From contig NZ_JARSBP010000003.1 of assembly GCF_029623955.1 (NCBI RefSeq), positions 558,001-622,000 of the forward strand: a stretch of DNA of 64,000 nt, written 5' to 3'. Shown here piece by piece: positions 33,329 to 42,242 of the stretch (its first letter is position 1; each line of letters begins with the position of its first letter). Under the pieces are notes generated by a model. The model ran no database searches, was not told the DNA's origin, and saw only the letters and a list, made by a program, of their open reading frames with translations. The DNA is from Mycobacterium sp. 236(2023). GTDB taxonomy: Bacteria > Actinomycetota > Actinomycetes > Mycobacteriales > Mycobacteriaceae. The translations under genes were made by a program, and so were the position numbers.

Positions 33329-35098
33329 TCACCCCGCAGCGCGGGAGATCACCCCGACGATGCCCTCACGCGTCTGGGGCCTGCCGAAGTAAAAGCCCTG
33401 AGCCAAGGCGAATCCCATCCCGCGAAGCACATTCGCCTCGTGGGCCGTCTCCACACCTTCCGCCACGATCGGCAGGCTCAGCGCGTCGGCGAGACCGGCG
33501 ACGGCATGCAGGAGCGGCGGCGAGGACGACGAGGCGGAGCTGATCGACGCGATGAACGTCGCATCCAATTTGAGAAGGTCGGTGGGGAGCTTCTGCAACC
33601 TGCTCAACGACGAGTAGCCGGTGCCGAAATCGTCGATGGCAATCCGGATTCCGTGTGTCCGAAGCTCGTGCAGCGCCAGGATCGACGATGGCCGGTCCAC
33701 GTCGATCACGGTCTCGGTGACCTCAAGGACCAGCTGGGTTGCCGGCCAGCCCGTCTCGGCGAGCGTGGCCAGGACCCGGTCGACATAGCCCTTCTCGACC
33801 AGCTCAAGTCCGGAGACGTTGACGCTCAACGACAGCCGCAGCTGCGGTGTCTTCTGCTGCATCCACAGTGCGTCGAGGCACGCCCGCCGTAACACGTACT
33901 GGTCGAGTGCCGCGATCAGATCGTTGTCCTCGGCGACCCGGATCACCTCGCCCGCTTGCAGATCGGGCCCGAATATCGGCGTCCACCGCATGAGCGCCTC
34001 GACGCCCACGACGTCGTAACCTTCGGCCAGCCGGACGATCGGCTGGTAGTGGACACCGACCGATTCCTCGGTGAGGGCGTCGCGCAGTTGGACCGCCAGC
34101 GTCGGCAGGTGTGCGGATTCGAGCATCGTGTGATTGCGTCCGACCGACCGGGCGCGCCGGAGCGCGATGTCGGCGCGTTTGAGCACATGCGCCGCGGATT
34201 CGCCGACATCCCATGCGCTCACGCCCGCGGAGAACTCCTGCGAGCTGCCGACGCGAAGTCGCTGGGTGAGCGCGAGTGCCTCCTGCTCGGTCGCTTCGGG
34301 CAGCATCACGATGAACTCGTCGTTGGCACGCCTGGCCAGAACCTGCTCGGGTGTCAGGACGCCGAGCCACAGCGTCGCGAGCTGCTGCATCAGCTCGTCG
34401 CCTGCGTGGTCGCCGAACTCGGTGTGGATCGCGGCGTAGCTGTCGACGCAGATGAGGATGACGGCCGGTCCGGCCTCCTCGGTATGGGCCTGCCCGATCT
34501 CCGCGGCGATCGCCCGGTCGAAGCCACGTCGGTTGAGCACACCGGTGGCATCGTCGAGCTCCGCCTTGGCCACACTCTGACCGAGGATGATGATCAGTGT
34601 TCCGATCGCCGCGGTAACCGCCGCTGTGACCACACCCGTAAACCAGGGCACATCCGGTCTGAAGCTCAACGCCGCCACGCAGCACACGACTCCGACCGCC
34701 ACATGCGCAGCCGCGGTCGGCCAGGCGACGAAGAACGCCGAGCACGCGATGAACACGAACAACGTGGCGACCGAGACCGAGGCGATGCCGGTCGATCCGA
34801 GCACCGATGCCGTGATCTGCAACGACGCGGCGACGACCAGAACGTGGAATTGCCACAGCGTCACACGGGATCCGGTCCACAGGACGGTGAGTCCGATGGA
34901 GGTGGCGATGGCCGCGTTGGTGTACTGCAGGGCGGCGTCGTCGAAGTGTGCTGGAGCCAGTGTGGTGATGAGAGCGATGAGGACGCCGCCGAACAGAAAG
35001 CACGATCCGGCGGTCCTGGCCCACATCAAGGAGGTGGCGATTCCCGGCCACATTTGCGCGCGCTTGACTGCGGCCCAGCCGGCCCGCACCCCTGCCAC
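33329..35098 (-). CDS. Membrane-bound GGDEF-EAL protein, probable c-di-GMP phosphodiesterase
   Basis: About 589 residues. Six or seven N-terminal membrane helices (residues ~15-190), then a GGDEF domain whose active-site loop reads RRANDEF instead of GGDEF and so is probably inactive as a cyclase, then an intact EAL domain with VEALMRW, the metal/catalytic segments DDFGTGYSSLSR and KLDATFI, and VAEGVET. It should hydrolyse c-di-GMP, with the degenerate GGDEF perhaps sensing GTP. The start is uncertain: GTG 35098 is chosen, ATG 35047 is possible. The frame continues upstream into the ligase gene as shadow. Confidence 0.85.
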   Translation of the reverse strand: MAGVRAGWAAVKRAQMWPGIATSLMWARTAGSCFLFGGVLIALITTLAPAHFDDAALQYTNAAIATSIGLTVLWTGSRVTLWQFHVLVVAASLQITASVLGSTGIASVSVATLFVFIACSAFFVAWPTAAAHVAVGVVCCVAALSFRPDVPWFTGVVTAAVTAAIGTLIIILGQSVAKAELDDATGVLNRRGFDRAIAAEIGQAHTEEAGPAVILICVDSYAAIHTEFGDHAGDELMQQLATLWLGVLTPEQVLARRANDEFIVMLPEATEQEALALTQRLRVGSSQEFSAGVSAWDVGESAAHVLKRADIALRRARSVGRNHTMLESAHLPTLAVQLRDALTEESVGVHYQPIVRLAEGYDVVGVEALMRWTPIFGPDLQAGEVIRVAEDNDLIAALDQYVLRRACLDALWMQQKTPQLRLSLSVNVSGLELVEKGYVDRVLATLAETGWPATQLVLEVTETVIDVDRPSSILALHELRTHGIRIAIDDFGTGYSSLSRLQKLPTDLLKLDATFIASISSASSSSPPLLHAVAGLADALSLPIVAEGVETAHEANVLRGMGFALAQGFYFGRPQTREGIVGVISRAAG

Positions 35099-35183
35099 GC
35101 CGCCATCGTAACGTGGCGTTCGGCGTTGCTGCTGGAAGTAGGGGTCTTTCGGCGGCTCTTTCTGTGCGAACGCGCCGGTCGGC

Positions 35184-36653
35184 TCACCCCAGGCGCGCGC
35201 GCAGTTCTCTCTTGAGTACCTTGCCGTAGCTGTTCTTCGGCAGCTCGTCGACGAATTCGTAACGCTTCGGCCGTTTGAACCTCGCGATGCGCTCGAGCAG
35301 ATGCGCATCCAGGTCGGCGGGCGCGACCTCCCCGACGATGAACGCGACGACCACCTCGCCCCACTCCTCGTCCGGCGCACCGACGACCCCGGCCTCCACC
35401 ACGGCGGGGTGTTCGAGCAGCACCTCTTCGACTTCGCGCGGATAGATGTTGCTACCGCCGCTGATCACGACATCCTTGGATCGGTCGCGCAGGGTCAGAA
35501 ATCCGTTCGCGTCGAACGAACCCATGTCCCCGGTGCGCAGCCAACCGTTCTGCAGCGTCGCCTCGGTGGCCGACGCGTTCTTCCAGTAGCCCGACATCAC
35601 GACATCGCCCCGGCAGACGATCTCGCCGATTTCGCCGATCCCCGCCGGGGAACCGTCTTCGCCCAGCACCGCCACGTCGACGCCGGACCGGGCGTAACCC
35701 ACTGAACCGAGCACGGTGTCCGTCGCGTCGATGTGATCGTGGCGGCGCAGGCCCGTGATCGTCATCGGTGCCTCGCCCTGTCCGTAGAGCTGCACGAAGA
35801 TCGGCCCGAAGGCCGCCATAGCCTTTTTCAGGCTGTCGACGTACATCGGCCCACCGCCGTAGACGATGGTCTGCAAGTTGGAGGGACACGACCGCCCCGT
35901 CTGGACGAGCCGCGCCACCATGGTCGGCGCGAGGAACGCGCTGCAGCCCGGATGGCTGTCGCACAGGTCGAGGAACTCGTCGGGGTCGAATGACCCGGTC
36001 GCCGGGATCACCTGCCGCGCACCCCGCGAAACATACGGCGGCACATACAGTCCCGATCCGTGCGACATCGGAGCCCCGTGAATCAGGCTGGAGTTCTCGT
36101 CGGGGGAATCGAAGTCGGCGAGGTGCGCGACCGTCATCGCCATCAGGTTGCGGTGCGACAGCATCGCACCCTTCGACCTGCCGGTGGTGCCGCTGGTGTA
36201 GAACAGCCAGGCCAGCAGCGCCGGTTCGGTGTTACGGGGCACCGCCAAAGCATCTGCGGTGCATCGGCTCTCGTACTCGGGGGAGCCGATCACCTCGATG
36301 GGGACCGATGTGACCGAGACCAGTTGTGCGCCGACCTTCGTCGAGGCGAAGACGCGGCCCGCGCCGGAATCGTCGAGGATCTGCTCCATCTCACGCGGAT
36401 GCAGCTTGAAGTTCAGTGGCACGAAGACGCATTCGGCCGCCCAGATCGCGAACATCAACTCGACGATCTCCGGACTGTTCTCGCTCGCGACCGCGATGCG
36501 GGCACCGGGCCCGAACTCACGGAACGATCCCGCCAGTCGCAGCGCCCGCTCACGCAGCGACGACCACGTATGGACCTGGCGTTCACCGTGATACACGGCA
36601 CCGCGGTCGCCGTGACGTGCCGCGGTTTGATCGAGCAGCGAGAAGAGATTCAC
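35184..36653 (-). CDS. Acyl-CoA/aryl-CoA ligase (AMP-forming), copy 1
   Basis: The 489-residue ANL-superfamily enzyme has the P-loop-like motif LFYTSGTTGRSKGAM, the adenylate motif YGQGEAP, hinge RTGDMGSF and C-terminal KxxK-type lysine in PKNSYGKVLKR. It would activate a carboxylic acid to its CoA thioester. GTG 36653 overlaps the SDR stop by one base. Last gene of the minus-strand GntR operon; substrate is probably a product of the oxygenase cluster. Confidence 0.9.
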   Translation of the reverse strand: MNLFSLLDQTAARHGDRGAVYHGERQVHTWSSLRERALRLAGSFREFGPGARIAVASENSPEIVELMFAIWAAECVFVPLNFKLHPREMEQILDDSGAGRVFASTKVGAQLVSVTSVPIEVIGSPEYESRCTADALAVPRNTEPALLAWLFYTSGTTGRSKGAMLSHRNLMAMTVAHLADFDSPDENSSLIHGAPMSHGSGLYVPPYVSRGARQVIPATGSFDPDEFLDLCDSHPGCSAFLAPTMVARLVQTGRSCPSNLQTIVYGGGPMYVDSLKKAMAAFGPIFVQLYGQGEAPMTITGLRRHDHIDATDTVLGSVGYARSGVDVAVLGEDGSPAGIGEIGEIVCRGDVVMSGYWKNASATEATLQNGWLRTGDMGSFDANGFLTLRDRSKDVVISGGSNIYPREVEEVLLEHPAVVEAGVVGAPDEEWGEVVVAFIVGEVAPADLDAHLLERIARFKRPKRYEFVDELPKNSYGKVLKRELRARLG

Positions 36654-37417
36654 TACCTTGCCACCCAGTCGGAGTTCAACGCGAAGTCAGACAGGTACTT
36701 CGTCGAGCTCCAGCCGCCGTCGACGACGATCGTCTGCCCGTTGATGAAGCTGCCACCCTCCGAGCACAGGAACGCCACCGTCGACGCGATGTCCTCGACC
36801 CTGCCCAGCCGCTGGTGCGGCGTCATCTCCGTGTTGATCTTGCGGAACCGCTCATCCTCGAGCCGTGTCGCGACCATCGGCGTGAGCGTCACGCCGGGTG
36901 CGACGGCGTTACAACGGATTCCCTGCGCACCGTACTGGCACGCAATGTGATTGGTCAGCGCCGTCATACCGCCTTTGGCCGCCGAGTATGCGCCGCCGCG
37001 CAGGCCGCCGACCACGGCGAAGGTCGACGTCACGTTGATGATGGCCGACCCGGGCTGCATGTGGACGATCACGTCGCGCGCGAGCCGGAACGGTGCCCGC
37101 AGCATGATGCCGAGAAAGTGGTCGAGCGTTTCGTCGTCGGTTTCGTGCAGCGGCTTCGGGCTGCCGATACCAGCGTTGTTGACGAGGAAATCGATGCGCC
37201 CCCACCGCTCCAGCGCAGCGGCCACGATGCGCTGCGGGGCGTCGTCGGCGGTCAGGTCGACGGCGAGCGTCGCGATCCGGTCCGACGTCTTGTCCAGCTC
37301 GGCCAACCGATCGGCATCGCGGCCGGTGCCAAGAACGGCCATGCCCTGCTCGGCAAGCATTGTCGCGCAGCCGAATCCGATGCCGCTGCTGGCACCGGTG
37401 ACGATCGCTACCTGCAT
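36653..37417 (-). CDS. Short-chain dehydrogenase/reductase
   Basis: The 254-residue classical SDR has VTGASSGIGFG, NNAGIG, the catalytic Ser in VTSTFAV and YSAAKGG. It lies between two CoA ligases, two bases after one and overlapping the next by one, so it is in the same operon and likely oxidises a hydroxy intermediate or hydroxyacyl-CoA. The long in-frame extension upstream is shadow of the neighbouring ligase. Confidence 0.9.
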   Translation of the reverse strand: MQVAIVTGASSGIGFGCATMLAEQGMAVLGTGRDADRLAELDKTSDRIATLAVDLTADDAPQRIVAAALERWGRIDFLVNNAGIGSPKPLHETDDETLDHFLGIMLRAPFRLARDVIVHMQPGSAIINVTSTFAVVGGLRGGAYSAAKGGMTALTNHIACQYGAQGIRCNAVAPGVTLTPMVATRLEDERFRKINTEMTPHQRLGRVEDIASTVAFLCSEGGSFINGQTIVVDGGWSSTKYLSDFALNSDWVAR

Positions 37418-37419
37418 GC

Positions 37420-38901
37420 TCACTCCTTCAATTCGGCTTTGATCACGTGCTTGAGTACCTTGCCCGCGTCGTTCTTCGGCAGTGCTTCCACGAGGACGAC
37501 CTGTTCGGGCACCTTGAATTTCGCGACGCCGTGCGCCAGTAGGAACTCCTTCAGCTCGGCGACACCAGGGGTGGTGGCTTCGGCAGGCACGATCGCCGCG
37601 ACGGCGCGTTCCCCTGTCCGCGGATCGGGGATGCCGACGACGGCGATCTCCGCGATCTGCGGATGCGTGACCAGGAGGTCCTCGACCTCTTTCGGGGAGA
37701 TGTTCTCCCCGTTGCGGATGATGATGTCCTTCGCCCGTCCAGTTACCACCAGACAACCGTCGTCGGTGAAACGGCCGAGATCGCCGGTCCGGAAATAGCC
37801 TGACTCGTCGAAGGATTCGCGGTTGTCCTCGTCGTGCAGGTAACCCGTCAGCATCTGCGGACCGCGTGCCCGGATCTCGTCGTCGACCAGGATCACGTCG
37901 GCGATGCCGGGCCTGCCGTCGGTGTCGGCGGACCTGCCGACGTCGTCGAGAGCGCCCACCGTGGTCACCGGGACTTCGGTCGAGCCGTACACGCGGGTCA
38001 CGGCAGCCTTGTCGAAGTAGTCGTTGGCGCGCTGGATCAGCGACGGCGGTACCGACGCGCCGCCGCAGATGAACACCTTCAGATCCGGCAGCCGGGTCTG
38101 CCCCCGCTCGGCCGCCGCGAGCAGTCCCGTCAGGAACGGGGTGGCCCCGGCCATGTGCGTGCACCGGTGCCGCTGCATCAGCCCCACCGCGGCGTCGGGA
38201 TCCCAACGCTGCATCAACACCGCCTCGGTGCCCAGCAGCAGGGGGCATTCGAAGGCATAGATCGAGCCGCCGATATGGGCGATCGGCGACGGCACCAGGA
38301 ACGTGTCACCCGGCTCGATCCGCCAGAACTTCCCGAGCTGGTCGATCAGCGCGTGCAACGAGCGATGGCTGTGCAGAACACCTTTCGGGCGCCCGGTGGT
38401 ACCCGAGGTGTAGAGGATCATCCGCGTCGCGTCGGGGTCCAGCGCCGGGAGATCGCCACCGCCCGGCTCGCCGACCAGATCGGCGAAGGCGCCGCGGCCG
38501 CGGACCACGACCACCTCGGGCGGATTCGGGAGTTGCGCGACCACGCGGTCGAGCATGGCGGCGTAGTCATGCCCGCCGAACGACTCGGGGATGAAGATCA
38601 TCCTGCTGTCGGCGTCGGCGAGGATGAAATTCAGCTCGCGATCGCGCAGCGAGGGCAAGATCGGGTTGACCACCATCCCCGCCAGGGTCGCACCGAGGTA
38701 GATGACCGCCGCCTCATGCCAGTTCGGCACGGTGAAGGACACGACGCTTCCGACAGGCATCCTGCTCATCAGGGCATACGCGAGACCCGTTGCCTGATCC
38801 AGTAATCCGGCACACGTGAGCTCGGCGACATCGTCGCGGACGAGGACACGGTCCGGGGTGTCGCGCGCGGCCTCACGCAGGGCGTCGGCCAGAGTGGTCA
38901 C
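37420..38901 (-). CDS. Acyl-CoA/aryl-CoA ligase (AMP-forming), copy 2
   Basis: The 493-residue enzyme has LYTSGTTGRPKGVLH, VYGSTEVP, YFRTGDLGRF and LPKNDAGKVLKH, the full set of ANL motifs. Its N-terminus is shorter than in long-chain FadD proteins, closer to aryl- or medium-chain ligases. GTG 38901 overlaps the GntR stop by four bases. Two distinct ligases in one operon suggest that both the substrate and a later acid fragment are activated. Confidence 0.9.
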   Translation of the reverse strand: MTTLADALREAARDTPDRVLVRDDVAELTCAGLLDQATGLAYALMSRMPVGSVVSFTVPNWHEAAVIYLGATLAGMVVNPILPSLRDRELNFILADADSRMIFIPESFGGHDYAAMLDRVVAQLPNPPEVVVVRGRGAFADLVGEPGGGDLPALDPDATRMILYTSGTTGRPKGVLHSHRSLHALIDQLGKFWRIEPGDTFLVPSPIAHIGGSIYAFECPLLLGTEAVLMQRWDPDAAVGLMQRHRCTHMAGATPFLTGLLAAAERGQTRLPDLKVFICGGASVPPSLIQRANDYFDKAAVTRVYGSTEVPVTTVGALDDVGRSADTDGRPGIADVILVDDEIRARGPQMLTGYLHDEDNRESFDESGYFRTGDLGRFTDDGCLVVTGRAKDIIIRNGENISPKEVEDLLVTHPQIAEIAVVGIPDPRTGERAVAAIVPAEATTPGVAELKEFLLAHGVAKFKVPEQVVLVEALPKNDAGKVLKHVIKAELKE

Positions 38902-39641
38902 TGAATGTCCCTGACCCTGCGCATCGTCATCGCGTGGCGGAACCTCGACGACGGGTGAGTGTTGACCGTCACCTGGGCGATCTCACCGTCGGACGTGGTG
39001 TACGTGCGCTGCAGTTGGAGCCCGGCGCTGCCCGGTTCGGTCTCCAATCGCTGTGCCAGTTCACGAGAGAACACGACGGCGGAGATCTCCTGGTGCACCT
39101 CGGTGACACTCACTCCGAACAGATCCTCGATGAGGGGAAAGATGGGCCCGGTGTGATGCTGCAGCAGCCGGCCGACGGCGGCGAAGGCGCGGTTGATGTA
39201 GTACTCGGTGCGGCAGATCGCGGCGGTGTCGTCGTCGGCGCGCCGGAATCCGGTCACCGCAAGCCATTCGGTTCCGCAGGTGAGGCCGGTACGTTCGGCG
39301 AGTGTGGTGTCGACGGTGATCATGGCGTTCGTCTCGATCGCGAAGCGCGCACCCTGGGCGAACGCGAGCAGGTCGTCGATCGACATGACGTCCTGCGCAT
39401 AGGAATTGGTCGCAGGGCGGGGTACCACCAGTGTTCCCGCGCGGGGACGCGACGACACGAGGTTGTCCTCACGCAGTCGGCGCAGCGCCTCACGCACGGT
39501 GTAGCGACTCACCGCGAACCGTTCGCACAGTTCGTGTTCGGTGGGCAGCTGCGAACCCACCGGATACACCCCGTCGACGATCTCCTTGCGCAGGGCACGC
39601 GCCACCTGCAGGTAGCGGTGATCGCCCGCCGTCGTGGTCAT
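38898..39641 (-). CDS. GntR-family regulator, HutC/UTRA type
   Basis: The 247-residue protein has an N-terminal winged helix (QLPTEHELCERFAVSRYTVREALRRL, read as the GntR signature across two helices) and a C-terminal UTRA ligand-binding domain (effector segment DLFGVSVTEVHQEI). It sits second in the minus operon, overlapping the SMP-30-like gene upstream and the ligase downstream by four bases each. It is the natural regulator of both this operon and the divergent oxygenase genes. Confidence 0.9.
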   Translation of the reverse strand: MTTTAGDHRYLQVARALRKEIVDGVYPVGSQLPTEHELCERFAVSRYTVREALRRLREDNLVSSRPRAGTLVVPRPATNSYAQDVMSIDDLLAFAQGARFAIETNAMITVDTTLAERTGLTCGTEWLAVTGFRRADDDTAAICRTEYYINRAFAAVGRLLQHHTGPIFPLIEDLFGVSVTEVHQEISAVVFSRELAQRLETEPGSAGLQLQRTYTTSDGEIAQVTVNTHPSSRFRHAMTMRRVRDIQ

Positions 39642-41245
39642 GTCCGGCGCAGCGCCAGCACGCTGCCCTCACCGTCGGCCGAGACGTACAGGGTGCCGTC
39701 CGGTCCGGCGGTGATCCCGGCGAACGGCCCCTGCGGTCCGGAGAACGGCTGAATCCCCTTGAGCGGTTTCGGGGTGACGCCGGGAGGGGCGCCGATCGGC
39801 AGTCCGCCGGCGACGAGGCTGCGGGTGCCCGTGTTCAGGTCCACCGCGACAACCTCCTTGGCGCCGGCGTCGACGATGTAGAGCGTCGTGCCGTCGACCG
39901 TCAACCCCTGCGGAGTCTGGAGCTCGTCCACGAGGGTGTCCGCGCCTGTCCCGGTGATGCGGAGAATCCGGCCGGCGCCCGACTCTGCGACCAGCGGATT
40001 CCCGTCGAGGTCGAACGTCACACCGCTCGGTTCGGCCAACCCGTTCGCGATCACCGCGCCGGTGCCGGACCGCAGCGAGTGCACCCGCCCCGCGCCGAGC
40101 TCTGCGAAGACGATTGTTCCGTCGGGACCGGCGGCCACGCCATACAACTGGTCGAAACCGGTTGCCAGATATTGAGTTTCACCGCCGGGGCGATAGCGAC
40201 CGACCTGGCCCAGGGAAGTCGTGCAGTAGAAGTCCCCGTCACCAGTCGCGGCGAGACCGCGCATGTAGCCGGGATACCCGGGGGTGAACAGCATCGCGAC
40301 CGCCTCGCGCGTGCCGTCGGCATCGAGCGCGTAGAAATAGGTGCCGTCGGCGATGTGAAGCCTGCCGTCGGCCCCGATCGCGAGATCGTGCGGCCAGTTG
40401 AAGCCGCCCTGTAGCAGCGTGCGGGTCTCACCTCCGCCGAGCACTTCGGTGATCTCGCCGGTGAAATTGGAGGCGAACAGCCTGCCGTCGACGATGGTCA
40501 GGTTGTCCAGGCCCGGATTGAGTTGCGCGAGAACGGTCTTCGCCCCGGTGCGCGGGTCGATGCGCAGCACCTGGCCACTGGCAACCTGCGTCGACACGAT
40601 GAATCCGTCGGCGTCGAATTTGACGGCATCCGGCGCGCCGAGCTCGGTGGCGACCGTCTCCGGTGTGCCCCCGTCCAGACTCACTCGCCAGATCTCGTTG
40701 GCCGTCATCACCGGGAAGTACAACAGCCCGTCGGGGCCCACCTCCATCGCGTTCGGCGACGGGAGGTTCTCGGCGAGCACCCTGGGCGGCCCGCCCGCGA
40801 GGTCGAACTCCATCAGGCGTCCGCCGTCGCGGCACTCGTTGATGAAGAGCCGGCCCTGATGCACGGTGATGCCATTCGCTGCGGGGACGTCGTCACGCAG
40901 CACGCGGGTCCGGCCGGCGGTGTCGCGGACACTCACGCGGCCTTCCATGTACTCGGTGGCGTACAGGTTGCCGGCCGGGTCGAAGGCGATGTCGTCGGGA
41001 GTGACGATGTCGCCACCCTTGGGGCTGATCGTCTCGAGCGCGCCCGTCGCAATGTCGAGTGCGCTGATCTGACTGCCCGTCACCTGGGCGATGTACATCC
41101 GGCCGTCGGGGCCGGTGCGCAATCCGTTGGCGCCGAACAGTCGGCTCGGCGGGGTCAGTCGCTCGATCGTCCAGCCCTCGGCAAGGGTCGGATCGGCTGC
41201 GGTGTACCGGGCAGAAGGCGGCGGCGCCGTGGTGGGCGGGGTCAT
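39638..41245 (-). CDS. SMP-30/NHL-type beta-propeller protein, possible lactonase
   Basis: From ATG 41245 the protein has 535 residues made of repeated propeller blades (GPDGRMYIAQV, DPAGNLYATEYM, GPDGLLYFPVM, GADGRLHIADGTYF, GPDGTLYVSADG). These repeats match SMP-30/gluconolactonase and streptogramin-lyase-like folds, at double the usual size, so two propellers are likely. No signal peptide is evident. Since the divergent operon encodes a Baeyer-Villiger-type enzyme that would make lactones, lactone hydrolysis is a reasonable guess. The in-frame extension upstream of 41245 is antisense shadow. Confidence 0.82.
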   Translation of the reverse strand: MTPPTTAPPPSARYTAADPTLAEGWTIERLTPPSRLFGANGLRTGPDGRMYIAQVTGSQISALDIATGALETISPKGGDIVTPDDIAFDPAGNLYATEYMEGRVSVRDTAGRTRVLRDDVPAANGITVHQGRLFINECRDGGRLMEFDLAGGPPRVLAENLPSPNAMEVGPDGLLYFPVMTANEIWRVSLDGGTPETVATELGAPDAVKFDADGFIVSTQVASGQVLRIDPRTGAKTVLAQLNPGLDNLTIVDGRLFASNFTGEITEVLGGGETRTLLQGGFNWPHDLAIGADGRLHIADGTYFYALDADGTREAVAMLFTPGYPGYMRGLAATGDGDFYCTTSLGQVGRYRPGGETQYLATGFDQLYGVAAGPDGTIVFAELGAGRVHSLRSGTGAVIANGLAEPSGVTFDLDGNPLVAESGAGRILRITGTGADTLVDELQTPQGLTVDGTTLYIVDAGAKEVVAVDLNTGTRSLVAGGLPIGAPPGVTPKPLKGIQPFSGPQGPFAGITAGPDGTLYVSADGEGSVLALRRT

Positions 41246-41273
41246 GAACTCGGACGTTAGCAAGCGGTCACTA

Positions 41274-41380
41274 GTCCAGACAATAGGAGCGGTATGTCCC
41301 TCGATCCGGCCTTGACGGTCGCATAACCCCTGCGGAATAGTGTTCTTCACGATGGAGAGCAACATTATTTGTACGGACAA
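41274..41380. promoter_or_regulatory. Candidate GntR operator pair between divergent operons
   Basis: Two sites of the HutC-subfamily form GT-N4-AC lie in the 135-base gap: GTCCAGAC at 41274-41281 and GTACGGAC at 41371-41378, the latter inside the imperfect palindrome TTGTACGGACAA (41369-41380) directly before the SDR start. They sit near the starts of the two divergent operons, as expected for one GntR repressor controlling both. The assignment rests on form and position only. Confidence 0.45.
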
Positions 41381-42229
41381 ATGACCGGTCTGTCGATCGA
41401 CCTGACCGGCCGTGTCGTCGTGGTCTCCGGCGCAGGTGGTGGAGGTATCGGCACGACGATCACCCGGCTGGCTGCCCAGGCGGGCGCAACCGTCGTCGCG
41501 GTCAGCCGGTCCACCCAGAACCTCGACGAACACGTCGCCCCGCTCGCACAGCAGGGCCTCTCCGTCGTCCCCGTCGCCGCCGACGCCGCCTCCGACGAGG
41601 GCATCGCCGCCGTCATCGACCAGACCCGTCGGCTCGACGGCCGCCTCTACGGTCTGGTCAACATCGCCGGCGGTGCCGCCCCCGCGACCTGGATGCCGGC
41701 CACGCGCGTGACGCGGGAGGACTGGCGTGCGCTGTTCACGGCGAACCTGGAGACGGCGTTCTTCATGAGCCAGGCTGTGGCGGCGGAAATCCGGGGAAGC
41801 GGTAACGCCGGTTCCATCGTGTCCATCTCGTCGATCAGCGGCATGAACACCGCGCCGTTCCATATCGCCTACGGGACAGCCAAAGCCGCGGTGGTGGCGA
41901 TGACGCGCACCATGGCCGCCGAGCTCGCCCTCGACAACATCCGCGTCAACGCCGTCGCGCCGGGCGTCACGGAGACCGCCGCTTCGCGGATGTACGTCGA
42001 CGAGGACCCCGAACGTGACCGGACCGCCATCGCCATGGGACGCAGGGGAACGCCCGAAGAGCAGGCCGGCGCGATCCTGTTCCTGCTGTCGGATCTGTCG
42101 AGCTACATGACCGGGCAGACCCTGCTCGTCGACGGCGGTCTGAACCTGAAATGGACCCACCTCGGCGCCGACAACACCTCGCTGTTCCTGAAAGACGAGA
42201 ACTTCCGGGAAGCGATAAGTCGGACGTGA
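41381..42229 (+). CDS. Short-chain dehydrogenase/reductase, first gene of the oxygenase operon
   Basis: The 282-residue SDR begins at ATG 41381 (an upstream TTG at 41369 is in frame but lies inside the operator-like palindrome). Motifs: SGAGGGGIGTT, NIAGGA, SSISG and YGTAK. It probably rearomatises a dihydrodiol or oxidises an alcohol made by the Rieske oxygenase 13 bases downstream. No clear ribosome site is present, so the transcript may be leaderless. Confidence 0.9.
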   Translation: MTGLSIDLTGRVVVVSGAGGGGIGTTITRLAAQAGATVVAVSRSTQNLDEHVAPLAQQGLSVVPVAADAASDEGIAAVIDQTRRLDGRLYGLVNIAGGAAPATWMPATRVTREDWRALFTANLETAFFMSQAVAAEIRGSGNAGSIVSISSISGMNTAPFHIAYGTAKAAVVAMTRTMAAELALDNIRVNAVAPGVTETAASRMYVDEDPERDRTAIAMGRRGTPEEQAGAILFLLSDLSSYMTGQTLLVDGGLNLKWTHLGADNTSLFLKDENFREAISRT

Positions 42230-42242
42230 AAGGAAAGATGAA

